From: Mycobacterium paraseoulense
GTDB taxonomy: Bacteria > Actinomycetota > Actinomycetes > Mycobacteriales > Mycobacteriaceae
DNA length: 64,000 bases
Direction: 5' to 3'
NCBI RefSeq assembly: GCF_010731655.1
Contig: NZ_AP022619.1
Coordinates: forward strand, 744,001 to 808,000
Shown here: positions 45,647 through 55,508 of the stretch, in pieces
How positions within the stretch are numbered: the stretch's first letter is position 1
Layout of the letters: every line of letters begins with the position of its first letter
Notes under the pieces: generated by a model
Seen by the model: only the letters and a program-made list of their open reading frames with translations
Told to the model about the DNA's origin: nothing
Database searches by the model: none
Translations under genes and position numbers: made by a program

Positions 45647-46549
45647 ATGGACCAACAGACCGCCCGCACCGACATCACCGTTAACGTCGACGGTTTCTGG
45701 ATGCTCCAGGCTCTTCTGGACATCCGGCACGTCGCGCCGGAGTTGCGCTGCCGGCCATTTGTTTCTACCGACTCGAGCGACTGGCTCAACGAGCATCCCG
45801 GCATGGCGGTGATGCGCGAGCAGGGCATCGTCGAAAACGACCAGGTGAATGAACATGTGGCCGCTCGGATGAGGGTGCTCGCCGCGCCGGACCTCGAGGT
45901 CATCGCCCTGCTGTCGCGGGGCAAGCTGCTCTACGGCGTGGTCGACGACGAAAATCAACCACCCGGTTCGCGCGACATACCCGACAACGAGTTCCGCGTG
46001 GTGCTCGCGCGTCGTGGTCAGCACTGGGTGTCGGCGGTGCGGGTCGGCAGCGACATCACCGTCGATGACGTCGCCATCGCCGACAGCGCATCGATCGCGT
46101 CCCTGGTCTTGGACGCGCTGGAGTCGATACACCACGCCGAACCCGCGGCGATCAATGCGGTGAACGTGCCGCTGGAGGAGATGCTGGAAGCGACGAAGTC
46201 GTGGCAGGAGTCGGGCTTCAACGTGTTTTCCGGCGGTGACCTGCGGCGCATGGGCATCAGCGCCGCCACCGTGGCCGCGCTGGGACAGGCCCTCTCGGAT
46301 CCGGCTGCCGAGGTCGCGGTGTACGCGCGTCAATACCGGGACGACGCGAAGGGGCCCAGCGCCTCGGTGCTGTCGCTCAAAGACGGTTCCGGTGGTCGCA
46401 TCGCCCTCTACCAGCAGGCGCGGACGGCCGGGTCGGGCGAGGCCTGGCTGGCCATCTGCCCGGCGACCCCCCAGTTGGTGCAGGTGGGCGTCAAGACCGT
46501 GCTGGACACGCTTCCCTACGGCGAGTGGAAAACCCACAGCAGGGTCTGA
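45647..46549 (+). CDS. espG5: ESX-5 PE/PPE chaperone EspG5
   Basis: A 300-residue cytosolic EspG-family chaperone that binds the helical tip of PPE proteins and keeps PE-PPE dimers soluble for ESX-5. It is highly similar in memory to M. tuberculosis EspG5 (DITVNVDGFWMLQALLDIRHVAPEL, KSWQESGFNVFSGGDLRRMG). ATG 45647 is used; a GTG directly upstream in frame is possible. It lies just downstream of the esxN hairpin. Confidence 0.96.
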   Translation: MDQQTARTDITVNVDGFWMLQALLDIRHVAPELRCRPFVSTDSSDWLNEHPGMAVMREQGIVENDQVNEHVAARMRVLAAPDLEVIALLSRGKLLYGVVDDENQPPGSRDIPDNEFRVVLARRGQHWVSAVRVGSDITVDDVAIADSASIASLVLDALESIHHAEPAAINAVNVPLEEMLEATKSWQESGFNVFSGGDLRRMGISAATVAALGQALSDPAAEVAVYARQYRDDAKGPSASVLSLKDGSGGRIALYQQARTAGSGEAWLAICPATPQLVQVGVKTVLDTLPYGEWKTHSRV

Positions 46550-46685
46550 CATTCGACGAAACATAAAGTTCACCAATGTCTTTGCACTCAACATGCGGTT
46601 GAGAAGCCAACACGGCATACTTCTCTAAGAGATTCAGCAAATCTCTAACCACTGTCACGACAGGTTTAATCGCAAGGCGGGGTAG

Positions 46686-46817
46686 ATGGAATTCGGAATA
46701 GTCGAGCTGCACTTTCCCGGGGGCCGCAGCCCCTCGGAAGGCGGGCCGGCGCACACCCTCGCCCGGCTGGCGGCGCGGGGTTACACGTTCACGACGGTAA
46801 GGGGTTCAGGGCGATGA
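46686..46817 (+). CDS. Possible 43-residue small ORF coupled to eccD5
   Basis: ATG at 46686 opens a 43-codon frame (begins MEFGIVELHFPGGRSPSEGG) whose TGA overlaps the eccD5 ATG as ATGA. AAGGCGGGG lies nine bases upstream. The predicted peptide has no signal or TM segment and no family I can name. Its start/stop arrangement would couple its translation to eccD5. The espG5-eccD5 gap otherwise has no gene. Confidence 0.4.
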   Translation: MEFGIVELHFPGGRSPSEGGPAHTLARLAARGYTFTTVRGSGR

Positions 46818-48325
46818 CTGCGGTTGTTGAAGCGCTACAGCCTGACGTTGAGGGGATTTCGCAGCCTCGGGCGGTCGTGGTCGGCGTCATGGCCGGGGCG
46901 GGCGTACAGATCGGCGTCCTGCTGGACGCCAACGCCCCCGTCTCGGTGATGACCGAGCCGCTGCTGAAGGTGGTGAACAGCCGCCTCAGGGAACTCGGCG
47001 AGACCCCGCTGGAGGCCACGGGCCGCGGCAGGTGGGCGCTCTGCCTCGTCGACGGCAGCCCCTTGCGGGCCACCCAGTCCCTGACCGACCAGGAGGTCTA
47101 CGACGGCGACCGGCTGTGGATCCGGTTCATCCAGGACACCGAGCATCGCTCACAGGTCATCGAGCACATCTCCACCGCCGTCGCGGCGGACCTGAGCAAG
47201 CGGTTCGCCGCGATCGACCCCGCCGTCGCGGTGCAGGTCGGCGCGTCGATGGTGGCCGCGGGCGTCACCGCCGCCTCAGGCTTGCTGCTCTGGTACCGGT
47301 GGCACCACAACTCCTGGATGCCGACGGCGTACTCCGCGGTGATCGCCGCGGTGGTGCTGGGCGTTGCGCTGATGCTGCTGATGCGGGCGCGCACCGACCA
47401 GGATCGCCGCATCGCCGACATCATGCTGCTGAGCGGCCTGGCGCCCCTCACGGTCGCCGCCGCGGCGGCTCCGCCCGGGGGCGTCGGTTCCCCGCATGCG
47501 GTGTTGGGCTTCGGCGTGCTCACCATCGCCGCGATGCTCGCCGTGCGTTTCACCGGCCGCCGGTTGGGGCTCTACACCGCGCTCATCACCGTCAGCGTGG
47601 TCACCGCGCTTGCGGCGTTGGCGCGCATGGTCGCGATGACCAGCGCCGTGACGCTGTTGACCAGCGTCGTCCTCCTGTGCGTGCTCGTCTATCACACCGC
47701 TCCGGCGCTCTCGCGCCGGTTGGCCGGCATCCGTCTGCCGGTGTTCCCCTCGGCGACCAGCCGGTGGGTGTTCGAGGCCCGGCCCGACCTGCCCACCACC
47801 GTGGTTCGCTCCGACGGTGGACCCCCGGTCCTCGAGGGGCCCGCGTCCGTGCGCGACGTCCTGGTGCAGGCCGAGCGCGCCCGCTCCTTCTTGACGGGCC
47901 TGCTGATCGGGCTGGGCGTGCTGATGGTCGTCTCGTTGACGGCGTTGTCGGACCCCCACACCGGCCAGCGCTGGCTGCCGCTGCTGCTGGCCGGCTTCAG
48001 CGCCGGGTTCCTGATGTTGCGCGGACGCTCCTACGTCGACCGCTGGCAGGCGATCACCCTGGCCGTCACCGCCGTGCTCATCGTCGGTGCGGTGGTGGCG
48101 CGGTACGCACTCGTGTTGCAGTCGCCCCTGGCGGTGTCCATCTGCGCGGCGATCCTGGTTCTGCTGCCGGCGGCCGGCCTGACGTCCGCGGCCGTGGTGC
48201 CCAACACGATCTACAGCCCGCTGTTCCGCAAGTTCGTGGAATGGATCGAATACCTCTGCCTGATGCCGATCTTCCCGCTGGCATTGTGGTTGATGAATGT
48301 CTATGCAGCTATCCGCTACCGGTAG
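46814..48325 (+). CDS. eccD5: ESX-5 membrane component EccD5
   Basis: A 503-residue protein. The N-terminal ubiquitin-like domain (about residues 20-115) is followed by about 11 TM helices that form the membrane vestibule of the EccBCDE complex. The conserved linker segment is IRLPVFPSATSRWVFEARPDLPTT. The C-terminus ([31 protein letters not shown]) is nearly identical to M. tuberculosis from memory. Its 3' end overlaps the mycP5 start, so the two are co-translated. Confidence 0.97.
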   Translation: MTAVVEALQPDVEGISQPRAVVVGVMAGAGVQIGVLLDANAPVSVMTEPLLKVVNSRLRELGETPLEATGRGRWALCLVDGSPLRATQSLTDQEVYDGDRLWIRFIQDTEHRSQVIEHISTAVAADLSKRFAAIDPAVAVQVGASMVAAGVTAASGLLLWYRWHHNSWMPTAYSAVIAAVVLGVALMLLMRARTDQDRRIADIMLLSGLAPLTVAAAAAPPGGVGSPHAVLGFGVLTIAAMLAVRFTGRRLGLYTALITVSVVTALAALARMVAMTSAVTLLTSVVLLCVLVYHTAPALSRRLAGIRLPVFPSATSRWVFEARPDLPTTVVRSDGGPPVLEGPASVRDVLVQAERARSFLTGLLIGLGVLMVVSLTALSDPHTGQRWLPLLLAGFSAGFLMLRGRSYVDRWQAITLAVTAVLIVGAVVARYALVLQSPLAVSICAAILVLLPAAGLTSAAVVPNTIYSPLFRKFVEWIEYLCLMPIFPLALWLMNVYAAIRYR

Positions 48326-50147
48326 TAGCAAGGTGTGGCGAGGGCGCGCATCCGCTGCGGCCCTCGCCGCAGTCTTGCTCGCCTCAGGAGCATTGGCCGG
48401 CTTGCCGCCCGCCTATGCGATTTCGCCGCCGACGATCGACCCGGGCGCGGTCCCGCCCGACGGTCCGCCCGGGCCGCCGGCGCCGATGAAACAGAACTCG
48501 TACTGCACCGAGGTCGGGGTGCTGCCGGGCACGGACTTCCGGTTGCAGCCCAAGTACATGGACATGCTGAACCTGCAGGAGGCATGGCAGTTCGGCCGTG
48601 GTGCCGGCGTGAAGGTGGCCGTCATCGACACCGGCGTGAGCCCGCACCCGCGGTTTCCCCACCTGATCCCCGGCGGTGACTATGTCATGGGCGGTGACGG
48701 GCTGTCGGACTGTGACGCGCACGGCACCATCGTCGCGTCGATGATCGGCGCCGCCCCGGCCAACGGCGCGGGGCTGCCACCGGCCGCGCCCCGACGGCCG
48801 GTCACCATTCCCACCACCGAACCGCCACCGAAAGCGCCGCCACCCCAGACGGTGACGCTGTCGCCCCTGCCACAGACCGTGACGATGGTTCCGCCGACCG
48901 AGGAGCCGCCGCCGGGACCCTTCGGGCTGCCGCCAGCGGCCCCACCGCCGCCGCCGCAACCGGCGGGTCCGCCGCCGGGACCACCGCAGGGCGGGGCTCA
49001 ACCGGCGCAGCCCGGCGGGCAGGCTCCGGCGGGCAACCGCGCGGGCGGCACGGTGACGATCCCAAGCTATGCCGGCGGCGGCCACGTGGTCCGGGTTGAC
49101 AACCCGCGCCCACTCGACCCACCGCCGCCCCCGCCCCCTCCGCCGCCGGCTCCTGCGGCCGGTCCCGACGCGTTCAGCGGCATCGCGCCGGACGTCGACA
49201 TCATCGCGATCCGCCAGTCGAGCCAGGCGTTCGGCCTCAAGGACGCCTACACCGGCGACGAGGACCCGCAGACCCGGGCGAAGATCGACGACGTTCAGAC
49301 GATGGCGCGGGCGATCGTCCACGCCGCCGACATGGGCGCGCAGGTGATCAACATCTCGGATGTGACCTGCATGAGCGCACGCAACATCATCGACCAGCGC
49401 GCGCTGGGCGCCGCGGTGCGCTACGCGGCCGTCGACAAGAACGCCGTCATCGTGGCCGCGGCGGGGGACACGAACAAGAAGGACTGCAAGCAGAACCCGC
49501 CGCATGATCCGTTGCAGCCCAACGACCCTCGCAACTGGAGCTCGGTCACCACCGTCGTGACGCCGTCCTGGTTCAGCGACTACGTGCTGACGGTGGGGGC
49601 GGTCGACGAAGACGGCCGGCCGTTGACCCAGGGCAACCAGGGCCAGGCCTCGACGAGCGTGGCCGGTCCATGGGTGGGCATCGCCGCACCGGGCACCGAC
49701 GTGGTCGGGCTATCGCCGCGGGACGACGGCGTCATCAACGCGATCGACGGGCCGGACAACACGCTGCTGGTTCCGTCGGGCACCAGCTTCTCGGCCGCGA
49801 TCGTGTCCGGCGTCGCCGCGCTCGTTCGCGCCAAGTTCCCCCAGCTGTCGGCATACCAGGTCATCAACCGGTTGACCCGCACCGCGCGCGCACCCGCGCG
49901 CGGCGTGGACAACCAGATCGGCCACGGCATCGTCGACCCGGTGGCGGCGCTGACGTGGGACGTGCCCGAGGGGCCGTTGAAGCCGCCACAGCAGCTTTCG
50001 GCGCCACTCAACATTCCGAAGCCGGCCCCGCCCCGGGATATGGTGCCGGTGTGGGTGGCCGCCGGGGGCTTGCTCGGGGCGCTATTGATCGGTGGGGGCG
50101 TGTTTGGTACGGCGATGCTGATGAAGCGATCGCGGAAGCAGCAATGA
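48303..50147 (+). CDS. mycP5: ESX-5 mycosin MycP5 (subtilisin-type protease)
   Basis: A 614-residue membrane-anchored serine protease. The signal peptide ([20 protein letters not shown]) leads to the catalytic triad Asp109 (VAVIDTG), His140 (CDAHGT) and Ser497 (GTSFSA). The C-terminal TM helix ([20 protein letters not shown]) ends in a basic tail. Between His140 and the next core segment lies a long Pro/Gly-rich loop (about residues 158-285), longer than in M. tuberculosis MycP5. Mycosins are needed to stabilise the ESX membrane complex. ATG 48303 matches the M. tuberculosis start; an ATG at 48297 is also in frame. It overlaps eccD5. Confidence 0.96.
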   Translation: MQLSATGSSKVWRGRASAAALAAVLLASGALAGLPPAYAISPPTIDPGAVPPDGPPGPPAPMKQNSYCTEVGVLPGTDFRLQPKYMDMLNLQEAWQFGRGAGVKVAVIDTGVSPHPRFPHLIPGGDYVMGGDGLSDCDAHGTIVASMIGAAPANGAGLPPAAPRRPVTIPTTEPPPKAPPPQTVTLSPLPQTVTMVPPTEEPPPGPFGLPPAAPPPPPQPAGPPPGPPQGGAQPAQPGGQAPAGNRAGGTVTIPSYAGGGHVVRVDNPRPLDPPPPPPPPPPAPAAGPDAFSGIAPDVDIIAIRQSSQAFGLKDAYTGDEDPQTRAKIDDVQTMARAIVHAADMGAQVINISDVTCMSARNIIDQRALGAAVRYAAVDKNAVIVAAAGDTNKKDCKQNPPHDPLQPNDPRNWSSVTTVVTPSWFSDYVLTVGAVDEDGRPLTQGNQGQASTSVAGPWVGIAAPGTDVVGLSPRDDGVINAIDGPDNTLLVPSGTSFSAAIVSGVAALVRAKFPQLSAYQVINRLTRTARAPARGVDNQIGHGIVDPVAALTWDVPEGPLKPPQQLSAPLNIPKPAPPRDMVPVWVAAGGLLGALLIGGGVFGTAMLMKRSRKQQ

Positions 50148-50166
50148 GGGCGGAGCAGCAACGGTC

Positions 50167-51363
50167 ATGAAAGCTCAGCGCAGAATCGGGTTGTCGTTGT
50201 CGTGGCCACGGGTCACGGCGGTGTTCCTGGTCGACATCGCGATCCTGGTGGTGGCCAGCCACTGCCCGGAGTCGTGGCAGGGCACCTATCGCATCGCGTT
50301 CTGGGTGGGTGTCGGCCTCGCGGCGTTGATCGCGCTCTTGTCGTTGGTCACCTACCACGGCATCACGGTGACGTCCGGTTTGGGGACTTGGCTGTGGGAC
50401 TGGTCCGCCGATCCGGGCACCGCCCTGGGCGCGGGCTGCACGCCGGCGCTGGACTACCAGCGCCGATTCGGCCGCGACAAGGTCGGCGTGCGCGAGTACG
50501 AGGGCCAGCTGGTGTCGGTGATCGCCGTCAACGGCGGCGAAGACGACCCGGCCTCGCGGCACCGACACCGCACATCGCCGCCCACCCTACTGGTGCAGGC
50601 GGTGGCTGATGGGTTGCGGCAGTTCGACATTCACCTCGACGACATCGACATCGTGTCGGTCAAGGTGCGCCGTGGCGGCAACGCCGCCGAGTTGTCCAAG
50701 CTCGACGACTGGGGCCCCGAGGAGTGGGAGGTCGCCAACGGTGAGCCCACCTCGTACGTCCGCCGGACGTGGCTGGTGTTGCGGATGAACCCGCAGCGCA
50801 ACATCGCCGCGGTCGCGGTCCGTGATTCGCTGGCCTCGACGTTGGTGGCGGCCACCGAGCGGCTTGCCCAGGATCTCGACGGACTCACTTGCGCCGCAAG
50901 GCCGTTGACCGCCGAGCAGCTGGCCGAGGTCGACCGCGCGGTGCTGGCAGACCTGGAGCCGACCTGGAGCCGGCCCGGCTGGCGCCACCTCAAGCATTTC
51001 AACGGCTTCACCACCAGCTTCTGGGTGACGCCCGCCGACATCACCACCGACACGCTCGACGAGCTGTGGCAGGCCGACACGGTCGCCACCGTGCTCACCA
51101 TCCGGCTCACCGCGCGCGCGGGCCGGCCGCAGGTTTCGGCCTGGGTGCGCTACCACACCGAGAAGCGGCTGCCCCGCGACGTGTCGGCCGGCCTCAACCG
51201 CCTCACCGGGCGCCAGCTGGCCGCGGTCCGCGCCAGCCTGCCCGCCCCGGCACCACGCGCCCCGCTTGTCGTGCCGAGTCGCGGACTGCGTGACGACGAC
51301 GACTTAGTGCTGTCGGTCGATCAGCTGCGAGGGAGCCCGGCCGGCGTGCCCGTAGCGCAATGA
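50167..51363 (+). CDS. eccE5: ESX-5 membrane component EccE5
   Basis: A 398-residue protein with two N-terminal TM helices (about residues 14-32 and 40-62) and a cytosolic C-terminal domain ([32 protein letters not shown]). EccE sits at the periphery of the EccBCDE complex. It starts 19 bases after mycP5. Its TGA overlaps the eccA5 ATG (ATGA). Confidence 0.95.
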   Translation: MKAQRRIGLSLSWPRVTAVFLVDIAILVVASHCPESWQGTYRIAFWVGVGLAALIALLSLVTYHGITVTSGLGTWLWDWSADPGTALGAGCTPALDYQRRFGRDKVGVREYEGQLVSVIAVNGGEDDPASRHRHRTSPPTLLVQAVADGLRQFDIHLDDIDIVSVKVRRGGNAAELSKLDDWGPEEWEVANGEPTSYVRRTWLVLRMNPQRNIAAVAVRDSLASTLVAATERLAQDLDGLTCAARPLTAEQLAEVDRAVLADLEPTWSRPGWRHLKHFNGFTTSFWVTPADITTDTLDELWQADTVATVLTIRLTARAGRPQVSAWVRYHTEKRLPRDVSAGLNRLTGRQLAAVRASLPAPAPRAPLVVPSRGLRDDDDLVLSVDQLRGSPAGVPVAQ

Positions 51364-53192
51364 CGCGGCCGCAATCGACCGCTGAGGGCGCCCGCAACGC
51401 GATGGTCGCGGGCCTGTTGGCATCCGGGATATCGGTCAACGGGCTGCAACCGAGTCACAACCCGCAGGTGGCGTCGCAGATGTTCACGACGGCCAGCAAC
51501 CTGGACCCCGGGATGTGCGACGCCTGGCTGGCACGGTTGCTGGCGGGGGAGCGGAGCATCGAGGTGCTCGCCGGCGCCTGGGCATCGATCCGGACGTTCG
51601 GGTGGGAGACCCGCCGGCTCGGGGTCACCGATGTGCACTTCCGTCCCCAGGTCTCCGACGGCTTGTTCCTGCAGCTGGCGGTCACCAGTGTCGAGTCACT
51701 CGCGTGTGCGTACGCGGCCGTTCTCGCGGAGGCCAAGCGCTACGAGGAGGCCTCCGAGCTGCTCGACGGGATCGAACCCCGCCAGGCGTTCGAGCAGGAG
51801 CTGGTGGACTACGTGCGGGGTGTGCTGTATTTCCGCACCGGCCGGTGGCCGGATGTGCTCAATCAGTTCCCGGAGGGCAAGGTCTGGCGTCAGCCCGAGC
51901 TGAAGGCCGCCGGCGCGGCGATGGCAACCACCGCGCTGGCTTCGCTCGGCGTCTTCGAGGAGGCGATCCGGCGCGGCCAGGACGCGATCGAAGGAGACCG
52001 CGTCCCGGGCGCGGCCAACATCGCCCTGTACACCCAGGGGATGTGCTTGCGGCATCTCGGCCGCGAGGACGAGGCCGTCGAACTTTTGCGCCGGGTGTAT
52101 TCGCGCGATCCGAAGTTCAGCCCGGCCCGTGAGGCGCTGGACAACCCGAACTATCGACTGGTCTTGACCGACCCGGAAACCATCGAGGCGCGCACGGATC
52201 CGTGGGACGCGGACAGCGCGCCGACCCGGGCGGAGACGGAGGCCGCCCGCCACGCCGAGGAGGCCGCAAGATACCTCGCCGAGGGTGACGCCGAGCTCAA
52301 CGCGATGCTGGGCATGGAGCGGGCCAAGCGGGAAATCAAGCTCATCAAGGCGACGACGAAGGTGAACCTGGCGCGCGCCAAGATGGGCCTGCCGGTGCCG
52401 GTGACGTCTCGCCACACCCTGCTCTTGGGACCGCCCGGCACCGGAAAGACGTCGGTGGCGCGGGCCTTCAGCAAGCAGCTGTGCGGCTTGACGGTGCTGC
52501 GCAAGCCGGTGGTGGTGGAAACCAGCCGCACCAAGCTGCTGGGCCGATACATGGCGGACGCGGAGAAGAACACCGAGGAGATGCTCGAGGAAGCTCTGGG
52601 CGGGGCCGTCTTCTTCGACGAGATGCACACGTTGCACGAGAAGGGTTACCAGCAAGGTGATCCCTACGGCAACGCGATCATCAATACATTGCTGTTGTAC
52701 ATGGAGAACCATCGCGACGAACTCGTGGTCTTCGGCGCGGGGTACGCCAAGGCGATGGAGAAGATGCTCGACGTGAATCAGGGTCTGCGGCGGCGTTTTT
52801 CGACCGTCATCGAGTTCTTCAGTTACACACCGGACGAGCTGGTCGCCTTGACCCGGTTGATGGGCCAGGAAAACGAGGACGTCATCACCGAGGAAGCCGC
52901 CCACTCGCTCTTGCCCTCGTACACCAGGTTTTATCTCGACGAGAGCTACTCCGAGGACGGGGACCTGATCCGCGGCATCGATACGCTGGGCAACGCCGGT
53001 TTCGTGCGCAATGTGGTGGAGAAGGCCCGCGATCATCGCAGCTTCCGGCTGGACGACGAGGACCTCGATGCGGTGCTCGCCAGCGACGTCACCGAGTTCA
53101 GCGAACGCCAGCTCTTGCGGTTCAAGGAGCTGACCCACGAGGATCTCGCCGAGGGCCTGAGCGCCGCGGTCGCCGAGAATAAGACGACGTAA
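51360..53192 (+). CDS. eccA5: ESX-5 cytosolic AAA+ ATPase EccA5
   Basis: A 610-residue AAA+ protein of the CbbX/EccA family. The N-terminal TPR-like domain (about residues 1-280) is followed by the AAA domain with Walker [10 protein letters not shown] at 357-365, Walker [11 protein letters not shown] and the arginine-finger segment NQGLRRRF. EccA5 is thought to release EspG from PE/PPE substrates before export. The length equals that of M. tuberculosis. It ends the core ESX-5 operon, which is continuous from espG5. Confidence 0.96.
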   Translation: MTRPQSTAEGARNAMVAGLLASGISVNGLQPSHNPQVASQMFTTASNLDPGMCDAWLARLLAGERSIEVLAGAWASIRTFGWETRRLGVTDVHFRPQVSDGLFLQLAVTSVESLACAYAAVLAEAKRYEEASELLDGIEPRQAFEQELVDYVRGVLYFRTGRWPDVLNQFPEGKVWRQPELKAAGAAMATTALASLGVFEEAIRRGQDAIEGDRVPGAANIALYTQGMCLRHLGREDEAVELLRRVYSRDPKFSPAREALDNPNYRLVLTDPETIEARTDPWDADSAPTRAETEAARHAEEAARYLAEGDAELNAMLGMERAKREIKLIKATTKVNLARAKMGLPVPVTSRHTLLLGPPGTGKTSVARAFSKQLCGLTVLRKPVVVETSRTKLLGRYMADAEKNTEEMLEEALGGAVFFDEMHTLHEKGYQQGDPYGNAIINTLLLYMENHRDELVVFGAGYAKAMEKMLDVNQGLRRRFSTVIEFFSYTPDELVALTRLMGQENEDVITEEAAHSLLPSYTRFYLDESYSEDGDLIRGIDTLGNAGFVRNVVEKARDHRSFRLDDEDLDAVLASDVTEFSERQLLRFKELTHEDLAEGLSAAVAENKTT

Positions 53193-54174
53193 ACCGGCGC
53201 CCGATCGCGCCGGGGAGTGCGTCGGGAAATCGGACGTTCGGCAACGTCATATCGCGCGTCGCGAGGTCGCCGTGGCTCCCGAAAGGCTGGGCTGAACAGC
53301 GGAAATGGGCCTCCCAGGAAACTGTCAGCAGCTAATCAGCGGCGCGGCCGTGTAGTCCGTTTACCCTTCGTGTTGGTGAACAGCAGCGAAACGACATGGC
53401 AACGGGCCATCAACTCGGCGACGGGCACTCGCCCGCCGCCGGTTGCGCCCGCGTTGCGCCAGGAGTCCGACACCTAGGGGTGGTGGGCCTCGACGGCCGC
53501 AACGTGCACCGACAGCGCGGTCGGTTACCCAGGGCCTGGATGTGGCTTGAGGCCCGGGCGACACTAACAATTCGGCCGACAGGCCCGCGATGAGATTGCG
53601 CACTTAAGCCGCCCACGTTTTGTAGTGAGGCATCGGCTCATTTCGCTATTTCGCGATATACCAATTAGGAGGTTTTTGAGCGGGTAATCCCGTCGTCCTC
53701 TTCATTGAAATCGAACCTGGGAAATCGGCACGAGCGCCGATCCCGTTAATTGGGATCTCTAAGTTCAACGCTTTACGAATTTCGTTCTGAAGCGTTGCCA
53801 AGTGCTGCGCGCAACCCGCGTTAGCTGGTTCGATACCCGACTATCGACATTGCCAGAATTGCAGAGTTCTCACACCATGCGGGGAGGCTGTGACATTCGT
53901 TTTTTACACCGCGTTACCCGACAGGAAACGTCGAACGAATACGTTGCGGTGACGCTGACTTATATTCGTGAAGCGGTCGGACGAACGGGCCGAATACCAA
54001 TCTGTGTGGGGTTTTCAGTGAGGAAGGTAATGGCGTGTTGTCTGACGTGTGTGAAATAAGCTCATGGCTTCAATAGCGGATTTGATGCATTTCATTAGAA
54101 CCATGGCGCGGATGCGGCCAGGGCCGCAAAGCCGCACCTACCATGGCGGCCACTTAGGGGACCGGAGGTAGTAC
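53193..54174. other. Long intergenic region of lower GC between eccA5 and the PPE pair
   Basis: About 980 bases. The first 400 bases are GC-rich with no supported gene. The section from about 53640 to 54100 is clearly AT-richer than the rest of the window, with runs such as GATATACCAATTAGG. A small frame of 85 codons at 53802-54059 lacks family similarity and a Shine-Dalgarno sequence. M. tuberculosis has lppT in this interval; no lipobox is seen here. It probably holds the promoter of the PPE pair, perhaps under Lsr2-like silencing. Confidence 0.5.
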
Positions 54175-55443
54175 ATGCTGGATTTCGGGGCGCTTCCGCC
54201 GGAGATCAACTCGGGGCGGATGTACGTCGGTGCGGGGTCGGGTCCGCTGTTGGCCGCCGCGGCGGCGTGGGACGAGTTGGCCGCGGAGTTGCAGGCCGCC
54301 GGAGCGTCGTACAGCTCGGCGGTCGAAGCGCTGGCTACGGGACCGTGGACGGGAGCGTCGTCGATAGCGATGGCTGCCGCCGCGGCACCGTACGTGGCGT
54401 GGATGAACGCCACCGGCGCTCAGGCCGAAGCGACCGGCGCCCAGGCCAAGCTGGCCGCGGGCGCCTATGAGGCGGCGTTCGCGGCCACGGTGCCGCCGCC
54501 GGTGATCGCGGCCAATCGGGCGCTGCTGGCCACCTTGATCGCCACGAACATCCTCGGCCAGAACACCCCGGCGATCGCCGCCACCGAAGCCCAATACATG
54601 GAGATGTGGGCGCAGGACGCCGCCGCGATGTACGGCTACGCGGCCTCGTCGGCGACCGCGTCGCAGCTCGCCCCATTCGCCGAGCCGCCGCAGACCACCA
54701 ACCAGTCGGCCGCACCGATGCAGGCGGCCGCGGTCACCCAGTCCAGTGCGCAGTCCAGCTCGAACACCGCCGCGCAGCTGTCGCAGCTGAGCACCACGTT
54801 GCAACCGGCACTGCAAACCGTGAACAGCGCCGGCACAACGACGACCGCGGCGTCCAGCCCGTCGCTCACGGTGCCACCTGCAATAACCAACTGGAACACC
54901 TTCTGGTCGGCCGTCACCGGCGTGTACTCGCCGCAGTCGTGGAGCACCATTCCCGGCGGTCCGTTCCTGTCGTTCGGGCAGGCGTACGCGTGGGGCCAGA
55001 ACGGACAGAGCGCCGCGGCCTATTTGTCCGGCCCGAAGGCGATCAGCGGCGCGCTCGCCCCGCTGACCAGCGGTCCCAGTGCGGTGAAGCCCATGCTCAG
55101 CTCCGCGGTCGGCGGCCAGGTATCGGGGTCCATGGGTAAAGCGGCCCTGGTCGGGAGCATGTCAGTGCCCGAGGGCTGGACGGAAGCGGCCCCGGCAATG
55201 CGGACGATCGCGCAAGTGATACCCACCAACTTCGCCGCCGCGCCCGCCGCCACGCTGGCCGGCGAGGAGGGGATGTTCAGCCAGATGGGACTGTCCAGCT
55301 TGTTGGGACGCGCCGTCGCCAGCAGCGCAACCCACTCGGTGGGCGCCACTGCCGCCAAGGCCGCCGGTTCGCTGGGCGGTGTCGTCGCCGAGGCTGACCC
55401 GGCCGCGGCCACGATCATCGTTATCCCGTGCATCGAGGAGTGA
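54175..55443 (+). CDS. PPE protein, SVP subfamily (PPE28 position)
   Basis: A 422-residue PPE protein. PPE domain [20 protein letters not shown], the WTG turn, a Ser/Thr/Gln linker (about residues 180-240) and the SVP motif GSMSVPEGW (about 322-330). The unusual C-terminus [13 protein letters not shown] is hydrophobic and has a Cys near the end. It is probably an ESX-5 substrate. GGAGGTAG lies upstream of the ATG. It lacks the PE-PPE esterase domain present in M. tuberculosis Rv1800. Confidence 0.92.
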   Translation: MLDFGALPPEINSGRMYVGAGSGPLLAAAAAWDELAAELQAAGASYSSAVEALATGPWTGASSIAMAAAAAPYVAWMNATGAQAEATGAQAKLAAGAYEAAFAATVPPPVIAANRALLATLIATNILGQNTPAIAATEAQYMEMWAQDAAAMYGYAASSATASQLAPFAEPPQTTNQSAAPMQAAAVTQSSAQSSSNTAAQLSQLSTTLQPALQTVNSAGTTTTAASSPSLTVPPAITNWNTFWSAVTGVYSPQSWSTIPGGPFLSFGQAYAWGQNGQSAAAYLSGPKAISGALAPLTSGPSAVKPMLSSAVGGQVSGSMGKAALVGSMSVPEGWTEAAPAMRTIAQVIPTNFAAAPAATLAGEEGMFSQMGLSSLLGRAVASSATHSVGATAAKAAGSLGGVVAEADPAAATIIVIPCIEE

Positions 55444-55508
55444 CGCCGATGACCGCCACGCTCAGCCACCCAGCACCGTCCGCCCACGCGCCCGAGTAGG
55501 GAGACAGC

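Noticed and set aside
53802..54059. 85-codon frame in the eccA5-PPE gap
   Set aside because: No Shine-Dalgarno sequence, no family similarity, atypical codon use, no lipobox for an lppT homologue.
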